Assembly (NCBI RefSeq): GCF_002855795.1
Contig: NZ_NJPO01000181.1
Location: 1 to 12,817, forward strand
Direction: 5' to 3'
Length of the DNA: 12,817 nt
DNA from: Candidatus Palibaumannia cicadellinicola
GTDB lineage: Bacteria; Pseudomonadota; Gammaproteobacteria; Enterobacterales; Enterobacteriaceae
In this document: one piece after another, positions 1 through 6,962 of the stretch
Position numbering within the stretch: the stretch's first letter is position 1
Layout: the number at the start of each line of letters is the position of its first letter
Notes under the pieces: generated by a model
What the model saw: the letters and a program-made list of their open reading frames with translations, nothing else
Database searches by the model: none
What the model was told of the DNA's origin: nothing
Program-made: the position numbers and the translations under genes

Positions 1-25
1 ATTCATATTAGTCATATTTTATGAT

Positions 26-3000
26 TTACGCTATATTGTGCTTTAATAGCGGTAGAAAATAAGATACTGCAGCTTGAATCGTCGCTGTGATATCTTTTTC
101 ATGAAATTGAGGCATTATCCGTTGTAAATAAGGATCGCTATTTTCCCCGGAGAAAAAATTATCTCCTTGCCAAGCATGAATCATTTTCTCACGCGCTTCC
201 CTTTGACGGTTTACCTCCCAATCTATAGTTCTAGTTTTACGGTTAAAGCTGTGAGTTAACCATGCCCCACCTGAACGATTCAGCAAATATAACGGCTCTG
301 ATATTCCTTGCCAATAGCCATTAACCAGTGTTCGTAAATACTTATGAGCTTCCTCCGTTGATAGCATTGAGAAATGCCACTGACTATTAATACCCAAAAT
401 ACGGCTTTCACTCTTACCGCCCATGGCACAATAAGCCAGATGCTCGAGCCATAGTTGTAAACCATCTTTCATAGAAAGATAACCTGGACGCCAGCGCAAT
501 AAACCATTATCTTGCACTTGCGGTAGCCAGCCAGTTAGTTCTGTGTGACCAATAGTTAGCATTACTTCCTGGCTATGTCGCTCTGGTAAAAGAAATGCAC
601 GAATCTTATCTGCTAGTATCATCATTTTGTGACATTGTTTAGTCCAGTATAGTTTGCCAAAAGCACCATAAGTCAGTAAACCAGCTGCACGCACTTTTTG
701 GTATAGTACATCAATGTTCTTTTCCTCAATGAGCGTATTTAATAGTATTTCGTTAATCTGATAACGATTAGTACCTGTTATAGTAAATGGTTCCGCTTCA
801 GCGATATCTGGGGGTTCTTGACAGAACCAAATAGCTAACTTCTGCTGGAACCAGGCGCGTACTGGATGATTATAAAAACGTTTTAAATCCTCAAATAATA
901 GTATATTTTGTGACCCACTACTTAACGATCTAATAAAATCTTGTCGCTTGCAGTCCCCACTACTACCAGCTTTAGCTGCCAAAAGCCATTCCTCAGCAAA
1001 ACTATGATTTTCGCTGCCTGGTATGAAATTAGTGGGCGCAAAAGGCATGCGACTATGCCATTGCCATAAATGGGTGCGTACATGCATAGCGCTAGTTTCT
1101 TCATCAAGCTGTTCATCGCCGGGGAGATAAAAGCTTTGTGCAATATAATCCGTTAATTCACTAACTAGTACCGATGGATAGCGCTGCCTATTATCTTGAA
1201 TTGCTCGCCCAATAAAACTAATGTAGAGTCGCTGTTGGGCGGCCAACAATGCTTCAAGAAACAGATAGCGATCTTCGTCGCGCTTATTACGATCGCCGCG
1301 ACGTGGCTGCTGTGCCATTAAATTAAAACCTACCGGTAACAAAGAATGCGGGTATACGCCGTCGTTCATTCCCAGTAAGCAAACTACTTTGAAAGGAATC
1401 GAGCGCATTGGCATAAGGGTACAAAAATTTATCTTGCCTGCTATAAAACGCTGGCTTATGCGTTCTTGATTTAGACGTATGGCTAGTTCATCATATAATA
1501 AAGTAATCGGTACCGGCCGGTCATAATTGGCTTCTATACCAAACTGCAGCATCTGCTGCCAGTGATTTACTACTAGAGCTAGCGCTGCTTCGGCTTCTCC
1601 CTCTACTTCAGGGAGAAAAAAATCTTTGATTATATCTCTGGCGCAAGTTAACCATTCCTTTAGCTGACGAGCCTTAGCTAAATTATGACGCCAGCGGCGT
1701 AACATCATCAAGAGTTCTGCCAACGGTCCTACCAATTCAGCTATTAGTGCTCTAGATTCATCATAAGGTAAAATTCCCTGCCATGCTCCGCTCTTACTCT
1801 CCATCGCATAGCCTAATAACATGCGGTTTAAACCAAACTGCCAGGTATGTTGACCGGTAGCAGGTAACATAAGATCGCGCATGGTATCGTCATCTAGCCC
1901 CCAGCGAATACCAGATTCAGCTACCCAGTGGCGCAGCAGTTTTAAATTATCTTGACTAATAGAGAAACGTGCTGCTAGCGCTGGAACTTCTAGCAGAGCT
2001 AATACTTCTTCAGCGGTAAATCTACTACGCGGTAGTTCAAGCAGACTAAGAAAAACTGGTAATACTGGATGGATATGCTTTGCTTGGTAATCACAAATAG
2101 CAAACGGTAGATAACGACCTGCTACTGCGTTGCCAAATACAGCCTGAATAGCTGGGGTATAACGATCAATATCAGTAACCATAATAATTACTTCACGCGG
2201 TAAAATATATGGTTCTTGCGCCATCATCGTCAGCAGACTATCGTATAAAACTTCTATTTCTCGCTGTGGACTATGGCAAATATGTATACTGATAGAACGA
2301 TCTTTAAGCTGTAGTAATCGCTTTCTATTTGTGTAATTCGGTATATTATAATTATAGTTAACGCTATAATTTTCTAGTTCTAGTATATCTCGCTGCAATA
2401 AGCTGAGTAGGCAATCTTCCTCAGAAGATTCAACAAAAGCGTCGACTTCCTGTACGTTCTTTAGCTGCGATAGCAGATATAGAGTATCTCGTCCTAGTTT
2501 ACCCCAAGATGCTAATAGAGGATTATTTATCTGCATTTGCTCATATCTTTGGTCATGAAGCGTCTGGTAGTGCACCGGTGGTAAGGTAAGGCACGTATTA
2601 GTACGATCACGTATGTCTCCCCAGTAGTAACGGCAGGGATTTATAAACATTAGGTGGATGTCTATATGGTTGCCTAGCGCCTGTAGTACTTGCAAATAGG
2701 TAGGTGGTAGCGAAGAAATTCCACAGATAAATATACGATCTGGTAATCCAGATGGACGTTTTGCGCTTTGCATCAAGACATTAATGAAGCGCTGATATAA
2801 ATTAGCGTCATGGCATAGGAACAGGTGAGCACTAAAGATATCTTCAATTAGCGCTTGCCACAGCGTAGCTTGCCAGCGCTGGTCTTGACCTAAATGATTT
2901 AGTTGCTTTCCATGCTGCCATTTTTCTAACCAGTCTGGGCGAAATATTAAATATTCTTCAAATAAATCTGCCACACGTGCCGCGAAAGAAAATTGTTTAC

Positions 3001-3364
3001 GCTTATCTACGTCATCACTAAGATACTGGCTAACGACATCAAAATCAGGTTGATGGTAAAAACGTGGTATAATCGCCATTAGTCTCCAAGTCATTGCTGA
3101 CTTCGAGAACACACTTTCAGCGGGAACATCTGGTAGCACACAGGTAAACATTTTCCAAATAAAACTTGCTGGCAGGGTAAAGTCAATATTAGCCGCAATA
3201 CCGAACGACACCGCTAACTCCATCTGCATCCACTGCGCCATGCCATAACTATGTACTAATATTACTTCTGGCTGTAGTAGATCAGGTAGTTTACTGCTAG
3301 ATATTAATCTGGCAGTTAAAGTTTTTAATAAATCTAGTTGGTTAGAGTAATAAATAGTAAACAT
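26..3364 (-). CDS. recC: RecC subunit of exonuclease V (RecBCD)
   Basis: RecC is the non-catalytic scaffold of RecBCD, which processes double-strand DNA ends and, in E. coli, recognises Chi in the exiting 3' strand. The 1112-residue product is close to the E. coli length (1122) and aligns throughout: the N-terminal helicase-like part (GMAQW near 41-45, LPASFIW near 64-70), the CHSPQRE region near 365, the LMPMRSIPFKVVCLLGMNDG block near 655, and the nuclease-like C-terminal domain with GWLPQVQ and LLRWRP. The ATG at 3364 is preceded by a purine-rich Shine-Dalgarno stretch at 3369-3379. It lies 34 bp after thyA in the same direction; the ppdA, ygdB and ppdC genes found between them in E. coli are absent. 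Several positions linked to Chi recognition differ (see findings). recB and recD should lie outside the window. It appears intact and functional. Confidence 0.97.
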   Translation of the reverse strand: MFTIYYSNQLDLLKTLTARLISSSKLPDLLQPEVILVHSYGMAQWMQMELAVSFGIAANIDFTLPASFIWKMFTCVLPDVPAESVFSKSAMTWRLMAIIPRFYHQPDFDVVSQYLSDDVDKRKQFSFAARVADLFEEYLIFRPDWLEKWQHGKQLNHLGQDQRWQATLWQALIEDIFSAHLFLCHDANLYQRFINVLMQSAKRPSGLPDRIFICGISSLPPTYLQVLQALGNHIDIHLMFINPCRYYWGDIRDRTNTCLTLPPVHYQTLHDQRYEQMQINNPLLASWGKLGRDTLYLLSQLKNVQEVDAFVESSEEDCLLSLLQRDILELENYSVNYNYNIPNYTNRKRLLQLKDRSISIHICHSPQREIEVLYDSLLTMMAQEPYILPREVIIMVTDIDRYTPAIQAVFGNAVAGRYLPFAICDYQAKHIHPVLPVFLSLLELPRSRFTAEEVLALLEVPALAARFSISQDNLKLLRHWVAESGIRWGLDDDTMRDLMLPATGQHTWQFGLNRMLLGYAMESKSGAWQGILPYDESRALIAELVGPLAELLMMLRRWRHNLAKARQLKEWLTCARDIIKDFFLPEVEGEAEAALALVVNHWQQMLQFGIEANYDRPVPITLLYDELAIRLNQERISQRFIAGKINFCTLMPMRSIPFKVVCLLGMNDGVYPHSLLPVGFNLMAQQPRRGDRNKRDEDRYLFLEALLAAQQRLYISFIGRAIQDNRQRYPSVLVSELTDYIAQSFYLPGDEQLDEETSAMHVRTHLWQWHSRMPFAPTNFIPGSENHSFAEEWLLAAKAGSSGDCKRQDFIRSLSSGSQNILLFEDLKRFYNHPVRAWFQQKLAIWFCQEPPDIAEAEPFTITGTNRYQINEILLNTLIEEKNIDVLYQKVRAAGLLTYGAFGKLYWTKQCHKMMILADKIRAFLLPERHSQEVMLTIGHTELTGWLPQVQDNGLLRWRPGYLSMKDGLQLWLEHLAYCAMGGKSESRILGINSQWHFSMLSTEEAHKYLRTLVNGYWQGISEPLYLLNRSGGAWLTHSFNRKTRTIDWEVNRQREAREKMIHAWQGDNFFSGENSDPYLQRIMPQFHEKDITATIQAAVSYFLPLLKHNIA

Positions 3365-3398
3365 AAACTCTTCCCTTCCAATCCAAGGATGAGATTAT

Positions 3399-4193
3399 TT
3401 AAATGGCAACTGGAGCTTTTATAGCAGGATGAGGATCGTAGCCGCTTAAATAAAAATCCTCAAATTCATATTGAAATAATGACATAGGCCGACGATGGAT
3501 CACCAGCTGCGGTAACGACCGCGGATTACGTTTGAGTTGTAGATCTGTCTGCTCTAAGTGGTTACTATATAAGTGAATATCTCCACCTGTCCAGATGAAC
3601 TCTCCCAGCTGGAGATCGCACTGTTGTGCCACCATATGCATAAGTAGTGCGTAACTAGATATATTGAACGGTAGACCGAGAAAAAGATCGCATGAGCGTT
3701 GATAGAGCTGACATGACAAAACGCCATTAGCGACATAAAATTGGAAAAGAACATGACATGGCGCTAGCGCCATTTGGTTTATTTCACCAACATTCCAAGC
3801 AGAAACAATAATGCGGCGCGAATCGGGATTGTGCTTTAACTGATTCATAACATAGCTTAATTGATCAATATAACGTCCGTCTGCAGTGCCCCACGCACGC
3901 CACTGGCGCCCGTAAATGGGACCAAGATCACTATCTTCGTTTATCCATTCATCCCAAATAGTAACTTTATTTTTTCTCAGATAATCCACATTAGTATCGC
4001 CATTAAGGAACCAGAGCAATTCATAGATAATTGAACGTAGATGACATTTTTTAGTAGTTATTAAAGGGAAACCATCGCGTAGGTTGAAGCGCATCTGATG
4101 ACCGAAAACAGACAATGTACCAGTATTTGTACGATCTGCTTTTGATGTACCCTGTGTGCGCACTAAGCGCATCAATTCCAAATACTGTTTCAT
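3399..4193 (-). CDS. thyA: Thymidylate synthase
   Basis: ThyA makes dTMP from dUMP using methylene-tetrahydrofolate, in the cytoplasm. The 264-residue product has exactly the E. coli length and aligns without gaps. Visible active-site elements are Arg21 in the DRTNTGT loop, the catalytic Cys146 in LAPCH, the phosphate- and dUMP-binding stretch [13 protein letters not shown] (Arg166, Asp169, Asn177), HLYSNH near 207-212, and the conserved C-terminus APVAI that closes over the ligands. The ATG at 4193 has only a weak ribosome site (GAAG a few bases upstream). It lies 42 bp downstream of lgt and 34 bp upstream of recC on the same strand, so it is probably co-transcribed with both. No sign of decay. 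Confidence 0.98.
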   Translation of the reverse strand: MKQYLELMRLVRTQGTSKADRTNTGTLSVFGHQMRFNLRDGFPLITTKKCHLRSIIYELLWFLNGDTNVDYLRKNKVTIWDEWINEDSDLGPIYGRQWRAWGTADGRYIDQLSYVMNQLKHNPDSRRIIVSAWNVGEINQMALAPCHVLFQFYVANGVLSCQLYQRSCDLFLGLPFNISSYALLMHMVAQQCDLQLGEFIWTGGDIHLYSNHLEQTDLQLKRNPRSLPQLVIHRRPMSLFQYEFEDFYLSGYDPHPAIKAPVAI

Positions 4194-4235
4194 AATACTT
4201 CATAAAGTAAAGTTATTATATCGATCAAAACTAAG

Positions 4236-5093
4236 TTAAGTAAGGCGGTAATAAGACCAGAATAGAATAATAACACCTGCAAAAATCATTGGTACAGAAA
4301 GCATCTGTCCCATACTCATAATACCGTTGAACAATCCTAATTGGGCATCAGGCTGACGGAAAAATTCCACTATAATGCGGAATACACCATAACAAATGAG
4401 GAATAAACCAGATACGCTGCCTATTGGACGCTGCTTACAAATAAAAAGATTAATAATGATAAACAACACTACTCCTTCTAGTATCATTTCATATAGTTGG
4501 GATGGATGACGAGGCAGCATACCATATTGCTCAAATAGCAATCGTAATTGCGGATTGGTAAGCAGTAGCGCTTGATCTGTATCTATAGAACCTGGAAACA
4601 ACATCGCCCAACTAGTATCAGTAGTCACTCTGCCCCATAGTTCGCCATTAATAAAATTACCTAATCGTCCTACTCCTAGGCCGAACGGAACCATAGGAGT
4701 GATAAAATCAGATACTTGGAAAAAATTACGTTTGGCGCGGCCAGCGAACCAAAACATTACAATAATGACGCCAACTAGACCACCATGGAATGACATGCCA
4801 CCATCCCATACTTTAAATAAATACAGTGGATTATCGATAAATAGCGGTAAGTTATAAAAACACACATAACCAATACGGCCGCCGATAAATAGACCCATAA
4901 AACATATGTACAATAAGTCTACTGCTTCTTTTGTCGTCCAATCGTTGCAAGGCTTATTAGCATATCTAATTGCCATCCACATGGCAAATAGGAAACCTAT
5001 TAGATACATAATACCATACCAATGCAAAGATACTGGCCCCAAAGACAACAAAACAGGGTCTAATTGAGGAAAAAAGAAATATTTGGTTGTCAT
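4236..5093 (-). CDS. lgt: Prolipoprotein diacylglyceryl transferase
   Basis: Lgt is an inner-membrane enzyme that moves diacylglycerol from phosphatidylglycerol to the lipobox cysteine of prolipoproteins, the first step of lipoprotein maturation. The 285-residue product aligns with the E. coli protein (291) and is shorter only at the C-terminus. It contains several hydrophobic membrane spans. The key residues are at the same positions: Tyr26 (LHWYG), His103 (SFHGGL), and Arg143 and Asn146 in [14 protein letters not shown], plus the [14 protein letters not shown] block with its conserved arginine. The ATG at 5093 follows a GGTGGT stretch that may serve as ribosome site. It sits between the ptsP remnant upstream and thyA downstream. 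Presence of lgt implies the symbiont still makes lipoproteins and keeps a cell envelope. Confidence 0.98.
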   Translation of the reverse strand: MTTKYFFFPQLDPVLLSLGPVSLHWYGIMYLIGFLFAMWMAIRYANKPCNDWTTKEAVDLLYICFMGLFIGGRIGYVCFYNLPLFIDNPLYLFKVWDGGMSFHGGLVGVIIVMFWFAGRAKRNFFQVSDFITPMVPFGLGVGRLGNFINGELWGRVTTDTSWAMLFPGSIDTDQALLLTNPQLRLLFEQYGMLPRHPSQLYEMILEGVVLFIIINLFICKQRPIGSVSGLFLICYGVFRIIVEFFRQPDAQLGLFNGIMSMGQMLSVPMIFAGVIILFWSYYRLT

Positions 5094-5212
5094 TGATGAC
5101 CACCACAGTTGAGATGATTAATTTGACTAGCTACACTACTATTTAGTGTTGTTGACATACTTTTCTCGACTAAACTAAGCTTCTTGACTTCATTTTCATA
5201 AGAGAAAAAACT
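5090..5212 (-). pseudogene. ptsP: Probable 3' remnant of ptsP
   Basis: In E. coli ptsP (enzyme I of the nitrogen phosphotransferase system, about 748 residues) lies between rppH and lgt. Here only about 120 bp separate these genes. That stretch, read on the minus strand in frame with rppH, has no stop for 40 codons and ends at a TGA overlapping the lgt ATG. The part at 5173-5111 reads LVEKSMSTTLNSSVASQI, which lines up without gaps with my recollection of the PtsP C-terminal tail (LAQRSLEAQLATEVRHQV). The shared or similar positions are L, Q/E, R/K, S, L/M, L, T/S, V, Q and V/I. The catalytic and GAF domains are gone, so no enzyme is made. The match is short and from memory; the synteny is the stronger argument. 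Confidence 0.5.
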
Positions 5213-5740
5213 CTATTTGCTTTTATAAGCAACAGCTACCCGTTGTGTTGCAGTATCATGCCACTGTAGCTGCATTACTCGATTGGAGAATTCCTTCATC
5301 ACTTTACGATAGACGTCCCGCTTAAAGGAAACAATCTGACGAATAGGATACCAAAAGCTAACCCATCGCCAGCAGTCAAATTCAGGTATCCCACCGCGCT
5401 GCATGTTAATCTCTGTATCTTGACAGACTAGTTGTAACAAAAACCATTTTTGCTTTTGACCGATACATATCGGCTTGGTATCACAACGTACTAGCCGCTT
5501 GGGAAGCTTATACCGTAACCAATTACGTGTCGAAGTTAAGATACGCACATCTTTGTGGCTTAACCCTACTTCTTCAAACAATTCGCGGTACATAGCTTGT
5601 TCAGCGGTCTCACCAGTATTAATGCCGCCTTGGGGAAACTGCCAGGAGTTTTGTCCGTATCGTCTGGCCCACAACACCTGTACATCTAAATTACAGATTA
5701 CAATACCAACATTCGGGCGGTAGCCATCATCATCGATCAC
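5213..5740 (-). CDS. rppH: RNA pyrophosphohydrolase (Nudix family)
   Basis: RppH removes pyrophosphate from the 5' end of mRNAs, which lets RNase E start decay. The Nudix box is complete: a GGINTGE start near 38-44 and then RELFEEVGL, with the metal ligands Glu53, Glu56 and Glu57. I chose the GTG at 5740 rather than an upstream ATG at 5773. It gives 175 residues (E. coli 176) starting [12 protein letters not shown] as in E. coli, and a GAGG ribosome site lies 7 bases upstream at 5748-5751. The C-terminus (AYKSK) is slightly shorter than in E. coli and ends in TAG. It is the first gene of the rppH-lgt-thyA-recC run. mutH lies upstream on the same strand, whereas in E. coli mutH points the other way. 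Confidence 0.96.
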   Translation of the reverse strand: MIDDDGYRPNVGIVICNLDVQVLWARRYGQNSWQFPQGGINTGETAEQAMYRELFEEVGLSHKDVRILTSTRNWLRYKLPKRLVRCDTKPICIGQKQKWFLLQLVCQDTEINMQRGGIPEFDCWRWVSFWYPIRQIVSFKRDVYRKVMKEFSNRVMQLQWHDTATQRVAVAYKSK

Positions 5741-5747
5741 CGAACTG

Positions 5748-5751
5748 CCTC
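5748..5751 (-). promoter_or_regulatory. Ribosome binding site deciding the rppH start
   Basis: GAGG on the minus strand, 7 bases before the GTG at 5740. It supports the GTG start over the longer frame, whose first 11 codons have no counterpart in E. coli RppH. Confidence 0.6.
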
Positions 5752-5857
5752 GATTACATAACAAACATAACAATATGTTTTAATTCTTTCATACTAGCAC
5801 AGTACGGTAAACTATTGCTTTTTAAGATTAGCTTTAGTAGCTGAATAGCTATGATTC

Positions 5858-5895
5858 CATGTAGCAATCAACTAACATGAGTTGATTGCTACATG
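5858..5895. repeat. Perfect 16-bp inverted repeat at the mutH 3' end
   Basis: CATGTAGCAATCAACT at 5858-5873 is followed by a 6-base loop (AACATG) and its exact reverse complement at 5880-5895. The right arm includes the mutH stop codon (5889-5891) and its last sense codon. The RNA would form a very stable hairpin on either strand. No T-run follows on either strand, so it is not a classic intrinsic terminator. It could be a Rho-associated or 3'-end-protecting hairpin for mutH mRNA, or a barrier between mutH and rppH. A chance origin is very unlikely at this length. Confidence 0.85.
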
Positions 5896-6557
5896 ACTAG
5901 AAAGTGGCGTGCTAGTAACTTACCGGTAAAGTTTTTTTTTAGGTAAAAGCCTAGCGGCATGGTGCGTATCGGTTGACCTAATTCACCAATAGCTGCGGTT
6001 AAAGCTTGACTATTAGCAGCTTTGGGTCGTAGTTGCAGTACTTCGCCATGGCTACCAGTAATATGCTTTACCTTACCTAGTACAATAAGATCCATAAGTT
6101 CCTCCCAATCGCACTGTAACTGTAGTACTTCTTGTGCATCTGGGCTCCACAAAAGCGGAGCACCGATACGCCGTTGGGCTAAAGGTATTTCCCGCTGTCC
6201 TTCTACTGGTATCCACAAAACACGCGCTAACTTATAGCGTACATAGCTTACTTCCCATGTTAGACCACTATTGCCGGTCAGCGGGGCAACGCAGACAAAG
6301 GTTGTTTAGAGGGGGTAGCCGTTTTTATCTACTGGAATAGTTTTTAATTCAACACCAATCGCTGGAAAATCTTGTTCAGGCTTATTACCTGCGCTAGCAC
6401 CAAGATATTGTTCTAGTAATACACCTATCCAACCTTTATATCGCTTAAGGCTGTCTGGTATGACTATAGTAGCATGCGCAGCTAGTTCTCCTAAGGAGAA
6501 ACCAGCCAGCGCTTGAGCGCGGCATAATAGTTCCATTTCATTAGCTGGGGGTTCCAT
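5889..6557 (-). pseudogene. mutH: MutH mismatch-repair endonuclease, interrupted by one in-frame TAA
   Basis: MutH nicks the unmethylated strand at GATC sites after activation by MutS and MutL. The frame is conserved over 221 sense codons (E. coli 229, about 7 residues shorter at the N-terminus), but codon 84 (6306-6308) is TAA where E. coli has Glu91. The reading frame is the same on both sides, so this is a nonsense change and not a frameshift. Before the stop are the catalytic residues matching Glu56, Asp70, Glu77 and Lys79 (KPEQDF...GVELKT). After it, [27 protein letters not shown] and FYLKKNF are well kept, so the loss is recent, bypassed or a sequence error. A truncated product would lack the C-terminal half that contributes to DNA binding. 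A nine-A run lies in the sense strand at 5932-5940. It ends in TAG within a strong hairpin. Confidence 0.9.
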
Positions 6558-6576
6558 AGGGGAGCATTCCTATTTG

Positions 6577-6594
6577 TTATCTATGAATAGATAA
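6577..6594. promoter_or_regulatory. 18-bp palindrome upstream of mutH
   Basis: TTATCTAT and ATAGATAA form exact 8-bp arms around a 2-base centre, between the mutH ATG and its likely promoter. It could be an operator or part of a leader hairpin. AT-rich palindromes of this size can arise by chance, and I recognise no known regulator site. Confidence 0.25.
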
Positions 6595-6628
6595 GAATGA
6601 ATTCTATTCTTTTAGTTTTTTCTTTCAT

Positions 6629-6658
6629 GTTATACTAATACTCAATTTGAGTTATTAA
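6629..6658 (-). promoter_or_regulatory. Candidate sigma-70 promoter for mutH
   Basis: On the minus strand TTAATA (6653-6658) and TATAAC (6629-6634) are 18 bases apart, matching the -35 and -10 consensus at 4 and 5 of 6 positions. The spacer contains a near-perfect palindrome, ACTCAATTTGAGT (6640-6652), which could be an operator. It would start transcription about 65 bp before the mutH ATG. Prediction by eye only. Confidence 0.35.
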
Positions 6659-6953
6659 CTTATCTAGTTTTGTTCTAGTACTAATCTTATGCCAGTATTA
6701 AGTATATTAGCGAAATAGTTTTTGTTTGATACGGTACAACGCCATCGGTCCAATAAATTAAGTCGATGTTGCTTAACACTTCACTTCTCTTAAGACTAAA
6801 ACAAAAAAGATCATTTGTTATTTATTAAATAAATAGATATTTATTTTGAATAAGTTAGTAATCGGTTCGGTGAAGATTGGTCTCCATTCTCCAGATGAGA
6901 TTAAAAAAACCTTATCATTTAATAATGATAAATCATTAACCAATATTTGGTAT

Positions 6954-6958
6954 AAAGG
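6954..6958 (+). promoter_or_regulatory. Ribosome binding site for metC
   Basis: AAAGG lies 4 bases before the ATG at 6963 and 13 to 16 bases before the ATGs at 6972 and 6975. The spacing favours 6963 over the longer TTG frame beginning at 6846. Confidence 0.4.
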
Positions 6959-6962
6959 TCAA

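Larger units (their letters stand above)
6558..6962. other. Non-coding stretch between mutH and metC
   Basis: About 400 bp with no gene I can support. It is AT-rich, with stops in all frames over most of its length. It contains the mutH promoter candidate and palindromes described separately, a GC-richer patch at 6730-6771 able to form a weak bulged stem (CAAC/ATCG at 6737-6747 with CGATGTTG at 6764-6771), and a very weak plus-strand promoter candidate for metC (TTGTTA at 6815-6820, TATTTA at 6838-6843). I saw no clear MetJ box of the AGACGTCT type. The last 117 bp are open in frame with metC but do not resemble MetC (see findings). Confidence 0.5.

Noticed and set aside
1..25. Start of the next gene after recC (recB or ptrA) at the window edge
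   Set aside because: An ATG can be read on the minus strand at position 6, but six bases are too few to support a call.
5133..5149. Short hairpin (ACACTA/TAGTGT) before lgt
   Set aside because: Only 6-bp arms in AT-rich DNA; expected by chance at this scale.
5475..5723. 82-codon open frame on the plus strand
   Set aside because: It lies wholly antisense to rppH, whose Nudix box and full-length homology are clear. No recognisable product and no ribosome site.
5741..5773. Upstream ATG extending rppH by 11 residues
   Set aside because: The extra residues have no counterpart in RppH, and a GAGG ribosome site sits at the right distance for the GTG at 5740.
6022..6340. Two overlapping plus-strand frames across mutH
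   Set aside because: They are antisense to the conserved mutH frame and resemble no protein I know.
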